Under the pieces are notes generated by a model. The model was given only the letters and a program-made list of their open reading frames with translations, was not told the origin of the DNA and ran no database searches. From NCBI RefSeq assembly GCF_008704655.1, contig NZ_CP023688.1:1922001-1986000 (forward strand): 64,000 bases of DNA, given 5' to 3'. Shown here one piece after another: positions 58,972 to 64,000 of this stretch. The position numbers and the translations under genes are program-made. Each line of letters begins with the position of its first letter. Positions within the stretch are counted from its first letter, which is position 1. This DNA comes from Streptomyces rimosus (GTDB lineage: Bacteria; Actinomycetota; Actinomycetes; Streptomycetales; Streptomycetaceae).

Positions 58972-59472
58972 GGGCGATCACCGACCTTCCATGCCGAATT
59001 GACAGGTTGAAGGGTGCTCGACACTGGGCCACGCTGATGCTGCCCGGTAGTGCAACCGCTACGAAGAGGGGCGAACCTGCCCCAGGACCACCCACATCCG
59101 CCCCCGCCGCTCCGACATGACGCTGACCAGCACGCGACGCTCAACACGTGACCCGACCGCTGGAACTGCCGTAGCTGAACGGCCTACTGGTTCGGCCGTA
59201 CACCCTCTCTGCCAAACGTCCGAAGACCGCCGAAGACACGGCCCAGTACGCGCCTGCCGTCACATCTTCCGATGTCCCCAGGAACGGTGACCAAAGTGAC
59301 CAACTCGAACCCCACCCCGAGTTCCCGCCTCAGCCCCAACCCCAGCCCCAGCCCCAGCCGGGTAACCCTCACCCGGCTCATGCGCGCAAGCGGTCACGAC
59401 GGCATGCTCCTCATGCGCACCAGTGGCGACAGTGAGACCGCCCCCGACCTCCCCCGACCCGAAGGTACGACC
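58972..59472. other. Intergenic region before DUF7848-like gene
   Basis: 501 bp without a convincing gene. It holds the XRE gene promoter on the left. From about 59328 to 59362 there is a run of CCCCAG hexamers. The frame of the next gene is open through this part, so a longer N-terminus starting at 59272 or 59404 cannot be excluded, but its Pro/Ser-rich content looks like repeat noise. Confidence 0.4.
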
Positions 59473-59724
59473 ATGGCAACCCCCGCTCCCGCGCCGACCT
59501 GCATGGAAGTCCAGATCACCGGCATCCGGAAGCACTCCGTCGAGTGCATCACCGAACAGGACGATGGCGCGCTGTGCGGCGCCCGTTCCTCCTGTTGGGA
59601 CAATCCCATGCAGGTGAACGCGTGGATTCGTGCCCACGCGGGCGAGAAGGGCCACACGAAGTTCGTGAAGCTCATGGAAGAGTCCGTCAACGCCTTCTCG
59701 AAGAGCGTCGGAAGGCCGAAGTGA
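59473..59724 (+). CDS. Small Cys/His protein, DUF7848-like
   Basis: 83 aa. VECITEQDDGALCGARSSCWDN and WIRAHAGEKGHTKFV have the spaced Cys and His of small streptomycete DUF7848-type proteins found next to XRE/DUF397 pairs, suggesting a zinc-bound mini-domain. Function is unknown. ATG 59473 follows GAAGGTACGACC. The family call is a resemblance, not a confirmed match. Confidence 0.6.
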   Translation: MATPAPAPTCMEVQITGIRKHSVECITEQDDGALCGARSSCWDNPMQVNAWIRAHAGEKGHTKFVKLMEESVNAFSKSVGRPK

Positions 59725-59763
59725 TACTCCCCGAGTGAACACCGAGAGCTCAGGTGCGTGCCA

Positions 59764-60510
59764 TCATCCCCAGGGCGTCGCCCCGTCCCCGTTCGCCCAG
59801 GCGACCAGCCGTTCGCCGTCGAAGCAGCGGATGCCGCAGGTGGCGGCGTAGTCGGCGGCCGGTTCGGTGAAGGTGCTCGTGGTGACGACGGCGGCGACCT
59901 CGGCCTCGTGCACCGTGAAGCAGGTGCCGCCGAAGCGCTGTACGTCCTGGGAGCCGACCTTGTTCGTCTCGCCGTACCGCTTGCACTGGATGATGAGCCG
60001 ACGGCCGTCGGACGCGGTGGCCAGTACGTCCGCGCCCAGGTCCCCCGCGCCGCCGACCACCTGGACGTCCCGGCAGCCGTCCCGTTCGCAGAGGCGGGCT
60101 ATCGCCTGCTCGAAGCCGTCCGCGTCGAGGGCGAGGAAGTCCTCGACACGCCACGGCGCCGCGTCGGCCGCCTCGACCTCGACCACCGGAGCGGCCTGCG
60201 CGACCGGAGCGGTCGCCGCCATCGCCGCCACCTCCGCCTCGGCCTCCGCCTTTCCCGCCCGCGCCGCCCGCCGCAGCTCACGCAGCCGCGGCATACCGCG
60301 GACCGCCACCACGGCCACGACCACGAGCAGCGGGAGGACGACGGCGCCCACGCCGAGGGCCGGGCCCGGGTGCGCCACCGCCCACCGGACCGCTTCCCGT
60401 ACGGCGAGGTAGCCGCCGCAGATCAGGGCGCCGAGCACGGCCAGGACGAACATCGTCCGCCGCATCGGGTAAGCGCGGGCACCGGACCGGACACCGGAAC
60501 CGGGTGACAC
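59764..60510 (-). CDS. Membrane-anchored Mrr-like restriction endonuclease
   Basis: About 248 aa. Two N-terminal membrane helices (MFVLAVLGALICGGYLAV and ALGVGAVVLPLLVVVAVVAV) are followed by a basic/Ala-rich linker. The C-terminal Mrr_cat PD-(D/E)XK domain has GDLGADVLATASDGRRLIIQ with QCKRY, giving Asp and Q-x-K. Such proteins may cleave modified or foreign DNA at the membrane. The start is uncertain: GTG 60510, 2 nt after the stop of a mini-ORF with a perfect ribosome-binding site, is chosen; ATG 60465 and GTG 60555 are alternatives. Confidence 0.78.
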   Translation of the reverse strand: MSPGSGVRSGARAYPMRRTMFVLAVLGALICGGYLAVREAVRWAVAHPGPALGVGAVVLPLLVVVAVVAVRGMPRLRELRRAARAGKAEAEAEVAAMAATAPVAQAAPVVEVEAADAAPWRVEDFLALDADGFEQAIARLCERDGCRDVQVVGGAGDLGADVLATASDGRRLIIQCKRYGETNKVGSQDVQRFGGTCFTVHEAEVAAVVTTSTFTEPAADYAATCGIRCFDGERLVAWANGDGATPWG

Positions 60511-60514
60511 ACCG

Positions 60515-60580
60515 TCAACTCTCCAGGGTGCGGCCACAGGCAGGAGCTCCTTCACTTCCGCGGGACGCGTACGACTGCAT
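60515..60580 (-). CDS. Candidate 21-aa uORF before the Mrr-like gene
   Basis: ATG 60580 follows AGGAGGTGATCA, an 11-nt match to the 16S rRNA anti-Shine-Dalgarno tail. It encodes 21 residues (MQSYASRGSEGAPACGRTL then ES) and stops 2 nt before GTG 60510 of the nuclease. The arrangement suggests translational coupling by a leader peptide; coincidence is possible. Confidence 0.4.
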   Translation of the reverse strand: MQSYASRGSEGAPACGRTLES

Positions 60581-60629
60581 TGATCACCTCCTGCCCCACG
60601 GAACCTGATCCATGATCATCACTGCCCCG

Positions 60630-60931
60630 TCACCGGGTCACGGCCGCCTCCACCCGGACCCGCCCCACGCCTCGCCCGGCACCCCGGCGGGTCACCGGAA
60701 CCAGCGCGACACGCACCGCACCGACCAGCCCCGCCGGCGCGAACGCGAGGAAACCGAGGCGGTCGTCGCCGCTCGCGGCCAGCGTGCCGCCGAGCCAGGG
60801 TCCGGCGACCGCGCCCGTACGGCCGATGCCGGTGACCCAGCCAGCAGCGCTCCGGCGGCGGTGAGCAGGAACCAGACGGCCGAGACGCGGACCGGGCCGA
60901 AGCGGTCGGCGGTGCGCCCGGCGACCAGCAT
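60630..60931 (-). pseudogene. Remnant of an MFS aromatic-acid transporter
   Basis: Two frames read pieces of a major-facilitator protein. The first is MLVAGRTADRFGPVRVSAVW with LLTAAGALLA (loop and helix after TM7). The second, after a shift near 60840, is GWVTGIGRTGAVAGPWLGG then LAFAPAGLVGAVRVALVPVT, typical of aromatic acid/H+ symporters. The N-terminal half is missing. The operator-like GTGAAC-N4-GTTCAC sits only 6 bp before the fragment, as though promoter DNA was fused to an internal part by deletion. Confidence 0.65.
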
Positions 60932-60936
60932 GCGTA

Positions 60937-60952
60937 GTGAACTTACGTTCAC
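60937..60952. promoter_or_regulatory. Second GTGAAC-N4-GTTCAC site
   Basis: GTGAACTTACGTTCAC shares both 6-bp arms and the 4-bp spacing with the site at 55997-56012. It stands directly before the MFS remnant, which suggests the lost transporter was controlled by the same IclR-type regulator as the pca genes. Confidence 0.6.
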
Positions 60953-60993
60953 GTGGTGGGTGCCGCGGATCATCACGCCACCCCGAACCCCTG

Positions 60994-61431
60994 TCAATGC
61001 CCCGCGGGCCCCTCCCTCGCCCTCCGCCGCCGACGGTTCCACCGGTCCCGCCCCACCGCGGCGGCCACGGCCCCCACAATGATCAGCACCGCTCCGAACG
61101 CGGCCACCGGGATCAGCGGGCCCCCGCCGGTGGCGGGCAGAGCGGGGCGCCCCGTCGACGGGGAGGCAGGCCCACCCTCCGTACGGGAACCGGCCCCAGG
61201 CGTCAGAACCACCCGCTCCGGAAGACAGTCCCCAGGAGTGGAACACCGGACCGCCCCGTCCCTCCCGTCGTACGGCGCCACCGGATCACCGGTCGATACG
61301 GACGCGACCGCGTACCCACCCCCGGAAGAACCGCCCGCCAGAACCAGCAGCACAACGAACAGCGACGCGACAAGCCGGCCGGGGCGCGGACCCCGCGCCC
61401 CCCGCGTCGCACAGTAGGAAAATGCGTGCAC
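60994..61431 (-). CDS. LPXTG-type cell-wall-anchored small protein
   Basis: 145 aa. It has an N-terminal signal peptide (RPGRLVASLFVVLLVLAGG), a short Thr/Gly/Pro-rich surface region with two Cys (VRCSTPGDCLPE), then ALPATGGG followed by LIPVAAFGAVLIIVGAVAA and a basic tail. That order is a complete sortase signal of LPXTG class. GTG 61431 has AGGAG at good spacing; an ATG 20 codons earlier would weaken the signal peptide. No sortase gene is nearby. Confidence 0.75.
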   Translation of the reverse strand: MHAFSYCATRGARGPRPGRLVASLFVVLLVLAGGSSGGGYAVASVSTGDPVAPYDGRDGAVRCSTPGDCLPERVVLTPGAGSRTEGGPASPSTGRPALPATGGGPLIPVAAFGAVLIIVGAVAAAVGRDRWNRRRRRAREGPAGH

Positions 61432-61637
61432 GGCGCTCTCCTGACGGGCGGTGATATCCGGTTCGCTGCCAGCACTGTGCAGCAAAGCCACCGGTCGCGC
61501 GCCGTCGCTCGCGGCCCGCCGCCGCCCCGATCACCCGTATTCAGCACAAGGCAGTGGCCGGCCGGCGGCCGCACGCGGGATGCGCACGGCCCCGCCCGCT
61601 CGCTCGATGGGCGAGCGCGTCTGGAATCCTTCTCCTC

Positions 61638-61823
61638 ATGACCACACCACCGGACGGATTACCCGCCTATCGCGTCTTGACCGGACCGGACGATGCCACG
61701 TTCTGCCGCCGCGTGAGCGAAATGCTGGAACTCGGTTACGCATTGCACGAAGGCCCCGCCGTCACCTTCGACGGCGAACGCGTCATCGTCGCCCAGGCAC
61801 TGATCTGGCCGACACGGCCGTAG
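61638..61823 (+). CDS. DUF1737 small protein
   Basis: 61 aa. LPAYRVLTGPDDATFCRRVS and GYALHEGPAVTFDGERVIVAQAL cover the DUF1737 domain, a small fold of unknown role in actinobacteria. ATG 61638 opens the family segment directly; TTCTCCTC before it is not a Shine-Dalgarno, so initiation may be leaderless or weak. Confidence 0.85.
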   Translation: MTTPPDGLPAYRVLTGPDDATFCRRVSEMLELGYALHEGPAVTFDGERVIVAQALIWPTRP

Positions 61824-61871
61824 GGACCCGGCCGGAGCGGCGGCCGCGTTCCGCCCGCGCGGCGCCGCTGG

Positions 61872-63143
61872 TCACCGGCGGGCGGGCGCCCGGACGAGGG
61901 CGATGGCCAGAGCGAGCAGCACCATCAGGCACAGCGCGGCGACAACGCAGGCGAAGTACTGCACAGCAGCGAGCAGGCCGACCGCCGCGGCGAGGAGGCC
62001 GACACCGATGACGGGCAGGCCGACACCGAGGTACATGATCACGTAGAAGCTGGAGATCACGTCGGCCCGGCGTTCGGCGGGGGCCGCCTGGTTGACCGCG
62101 GTCAGGCCGCCCAGGAAGACCAGGCCCTGGCCGATGCCGGCGATCACGGTGGCGGCGAGCAGCAGGGGCAGCGAGGCGACGCCACCCGCGAGGGCGAGCA
62201 GCACCAGCCCGGCGGCCAGCAGCGGGAGCCCCGCCAGCTCCAGGGCCCGCGCCGGCCTGCCGTAGCCGATCAGCTGGGCGAGGGCGGAGCAGGCCAGCAT
62301 CAGGGCCACGGCCGCACCGCCCAGGAGCAGGTTGCCGCTGCCCGAGAGCGTGGCGACGTAGGTGGGCACGAGGGTCAGGAACAGCCCGATCACGGCGAAC
62401 GCGAGGAACCCGGCCGTCCCGCTGGTCGCGAACACCGCCCGCATGGCGTGCGGGATTCCCGGCCGGCGGGGGCGCCACCGCTTGCCGGAGCGCGTCGCGG
62501 GCAGCGCGAGGACGGCTGCCGCCGCGGGTATCAGCAGGGCGATCTCGATCGCGTAGGGCAGGACGTACGGCGCCGGGGCGTACTGGGCGAGCAGACCGGC
62601 CAGCACGGGGCCGAGTCCCAGCCCGCCCACGGAGGCCACGGTGGAGACCAGCGCCGCCTTGCGGCGGTTGCCGGACGGTTCGAGCTCCGTCAGCGCCGCG
62701 GTGAGCGATCCCGAGGCCGCTCCGATGGCGAGGCCCTGGAGCATACGGGCGGCGAACAGCCACCCCGTACCGTCGGCGAGGGCGAAGACCAGCGATCCCA
62801 GTACGGCCACGGCCACCGCCGGCAGCAGCACCCTGCGATGGCCGACCGCGTCCGAGAGCGGGCCGGCGAGCAGCAGACAGGGGATCAGCACGGCCACGTA
62901 TGCGGCGAAGATCAGCGTGACGACCAGCGGTGAGAACCCGAAGCGCGCCTCGTAGCCCCGGTACAGCGGCGTCGGCAGATTCGTGCCGGTCAGCAGGATC
63001 AGCAGCGTGTACGCGGCGCCCCAGAACCGCCATCGCCCGACGGACGAGGGCCGCCCGCCCGAGATCGTGTCCGGCGAGCCGGAAACGCGGGCACCGCGTG
63101 GCGGCCGACTGCCGGCCCGCGCTCCAAGGCGATCGATCGACAT
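61872..63143 (-). CDS. MFS multidrug-type exporter
   Basis: 423 aa with about 12 membrane helices. Motif A is LAGPLSDAVGHRRVLLPAV between TM2 and TM3; motif C-like GGLGLGPVLAGLLAQYAP in TM5 marks an antiporter of the drug:H+ group. The substrate is unknown. ATG 63143 has GGGGAGGAACG upstream. It is divergent from an ArsR-like repressor, with two operator copies in the 84-bp gap, so it is probably induced by its own substrate. Confidence 0.88.
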   Translation of the reverse strand: MSIDRLGARAGSRPPRGARVSGSPDTISGGRPSSVGRWRFWGAAYTLLILLTGTNLPTPLYRGYEARFGFSPLVVTLIFAAYVAVLIPCLLLAGPLSDAVGHRRVLLPAVAVAVLGSLVFALADGTGWLFAARMLQGLAIGAASGSLTAALTELEPSGNRRKAALVSTVASVGGLGLGPVLAGLLAQYAPAPYVLPYAIEIALLIPAAAAVLALPATRSGKRWRPRRPGIPHAMRAVFATSGTAGFLAFAVIGLFLTLVPTYVATLSGSGNLLLGGAAVALMLACSALAQLIGYGRPARALELAGLPLLAAGLVLLALAGGVASLPLLLAATVIAGIGQGLVFLGGLTAVNQAAPAERRADVISSFYVIMYLGVGLPVIGVGLLAAAVGLLAAVQYFACVVAALCLMVLLALAIALVRAPARR

Positions 63144-63161
63144 CGTTCCTCCCCAAGCATC

Positions 63162-63208
63162 ATGTTCGGAGCCGCCGAACATAGCAGATGTTCGGACCCC
63201 CCGAACAT
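63162..63208. promoter_or_regulatory. Twin ATGTTCGG-N5-CCGAACAT operators
   Basis: Two 21-bp palindromes with identical 8-bp arms lie at 63162-63182 and 63188-63208, 26 bp centre to centre, filling the divergent gap between the exporter and the ArsR-like gene. Such exact duplication is strong evidence for a specific dimeric repressor. Confidence 0.85.
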
Positions 63209-63227
63209 GCTTGGGTATCCTGGAAGC

Positions 63228-63572
63228 ATGGCCAGCCGCACCGCGACCGAACTCGTCCACCCCGCCCGCGACCACCTGCGGTTCACCACCGTGCTGGCCG
63301 CCCTGAGCGACCCGGTCCGGCTGGCCATCGTCGCCCGCCTTGCCGACGCCGGACCCGACGGGGAACTGGCGTGCACGACCTTCGCGCTACCGGTCAGCAA
63401 GTCCACGCAAAGCGGCCACTTCAAAGTCCTGCGGGAAGCCGGCGTCATCCGCCAACGCGACGAGGGCACCCGGCGGCTGAACCAACTACGCCGGGACGAC
63501 CTCGACGCCCGCTTCCCCGGCCTGCTCGACCTCGCCATCCCGCAGGGGCGGGAGGTCGTCGCCGGCTGGTGA
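63228..63572 (+). CDS. ArsR-family winged-helix repressor
   Basis: 114 aa. FTTVLAALSDPVRLAIVARLAD, then FALPVSKSTQSGHFKVLREAGVIRQRDEGTRR, is a standard ArsR DNA-binding fold with the wing. No obvious metal-binding cysteine cluster is present apart from one Cys in LACTTFA, so it may sense an organic ligand. Twin palindromes 20 bp upstream are its likely operators. Confidence 0.88.
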   Translation: MASRTATELVHPARDHLRFTTVLAALSDPVRLAIVARLADAGPDGELACTTFALPVSKSTQSGHFKVLREAGVIRQRDEGTRRLNQLRRDDLDARFPGLLDLAIPQGREVVAGW

Positions 63573-63768
63573 CCGAGTCCCTTTCCCTACTCGGGCAGGC
63601 GGCTTCCCCGCCCCCACAACTCCTCGGCGTGCTCGGCGAACCGTACGAGACCGTCTGCACCGCCGCCGACCGGCCACGACCTGTTCCGGCGTGTGGTCTC
63701 CGACCACGCAGGGGTGCCCCGGAGCGAGTAGCCGCCCGTCCGAAGCGGCAACCGGCGCGGGGCTCCCC

Positions 63769-64000
63769 TCAGTGCCGCCCCCGCCTCTTCGCATACGCGT
63801 ACAACCGGGCCTTGATATCGACCGGCGGCAGGAACTCGGCCCAGCGTTCGGGGTACTCGGCTGGGGGCGGGGTGTCGTCGTCTTCGGTGTCGTCGTCTTC
63901 TTCGTCGTCCGGGGTCGGGGGGTCGTCCGCCGCGGTGCTGCCCAGGCCGACGGCGGTGAGGGCGGCGCGCTGGGCGGCGGCCACCTCGCGGGCGCGGTGT
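63769..64000 (-). CDS. Partial gene at right edge: C-terminus of unknown protein
   Basis: The frame is open to the window end and ends with 77 visible residues. EVAAAQRAALTAVGLGS is followed by a long acidic stretch (DDEEDDDTEDDD) and then EYPERWAEFLPPVDIKARL with a basic C-terminus AYAKRRGRH. An internal GTG at 63984 is possible as a start, but coding continues upstream of it, so the main part probably lies outside. No family is assigned. Confidence 0.5.
   Translation of the reverse strand, partial: HRAREVAAAQRAALTAVGLGSTAADDPPTPDDEEDDDTEDDDTPPPAEYPERWAEFLPPVDIKARLYAYAKRRGRH

Noticed and set aside
63573..63768. Possible small gene after the ArsR-like repressor (fragment GHDLFRRVVSDHAGVP)
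   Set aside because: The piece is under 25 residues before a stop, without start or Shine-Dalgarno; it may be a decayed gene but cannot be supported.

Overview
This window is high-GC actinobacterial chromosome, almost certainly Streptomyces. The signs are dense GC-rich codons on both strands, many GTG and TTG starts, 4-bp ATGA/GTGA stop-start overlaps, rare TTA leucine codons, a DmdR/IdeR-type iron box, DUF397/XRE pairs, DUF2637 and DUF1737 proteins, an F420-dependent oxidoreductase and a catechol/beta-ketoadipate cluster in the streptomycete arrangement. No rRNA, tRNA, CRISPR array or complete transposon was found.

Layout. 1-4743: purine catabolism, with a three-subunit xanthine dehydrogenase operon (left subunit cut by the window edge) facing a divergent PucR-type regulator. 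5143-17443: chromosomal housekeeping and accessory genes (TPR protein, methyltransferase, GntR regulator, FhuF-like iron protein under an iron box, DUF2637 membrane protein, anti-sigma-like ATPase, PoxB, PP2C-like protein, DUF456 protein, Ada-AlkA DNA repair protein, RsgA behind an unusual leader).

18055-33910 is the part most worth attention, a composite defence/conflict island. It contains a SEFIR (TIR-like) protein, then, convergent to it, a tightly overlapping four-gene operon. The operon runs, in transcription order, from a duplicated Cas4/RecB-like Fe-S nuclease to a restriction-endonuclease-like protein, a DinG/XPD-type Fe-S helicase and a prokaryotic PIWI protein of the pPIWI-RE class. 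Divergent from the operon is a caspase domain fused to a Ski2-like helicase. After it come a truncated ORF and an XRE/NB-ARC/TPR STAND regulator. Three of these genes carry TTA codons, suggesting bldA dependence. A perfect 15-bp inverted repeat lies upstream of the STAND gene. The core PIWI/helicase/REase trio belongs to a computationally predicted family. The six- or seven-gene assembly with a caspase-helicase and a tandem Cas4-like nuclease is, as far as I can judge, the best candidate here for an undescribed system.

34517-38180: an AbiEii-like nucleotidyltransferase overlapping an unrecognised partner gene (toxin-antitoxin-like), a TetR regulator, and a STAS plus ANTAR pair. 38214-46306: a group that looks like a stress regulon (F420 oxidoreductase, zinc alcohol dehydrogenase, SDR, HAD phosphatase, a second PoxB-like enzyme, a His-rich membrane protein, a small basic protein and a stand-alone LigD phosphoesterase), with a shared GGTAACCG motif before three transcription units. 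46324-47463: divergent XRE regulator and methionine aminopeptidase. 47447-55921: the protocatechuate/beta-ketoadipate operon pobA-pcaL-pcaB-pcaG-pcaH-pcaF-pcaJ-pcaI, divergent from a double-length IclR regulator across a GTGAAC-N4-GTTCAC operator. A second copy of that operator abuts the remnant of an MFS transporter near 60.9 kb. 57938-64000: XRE/DUF397 pair, small proteins, a membrane-anchored Mrr-like nuclease, an LPXTG surface protein, DUF1737, an MFS exporter with a divergent ArsR-like regulator and twin operators, and a partial gene at the right edge.
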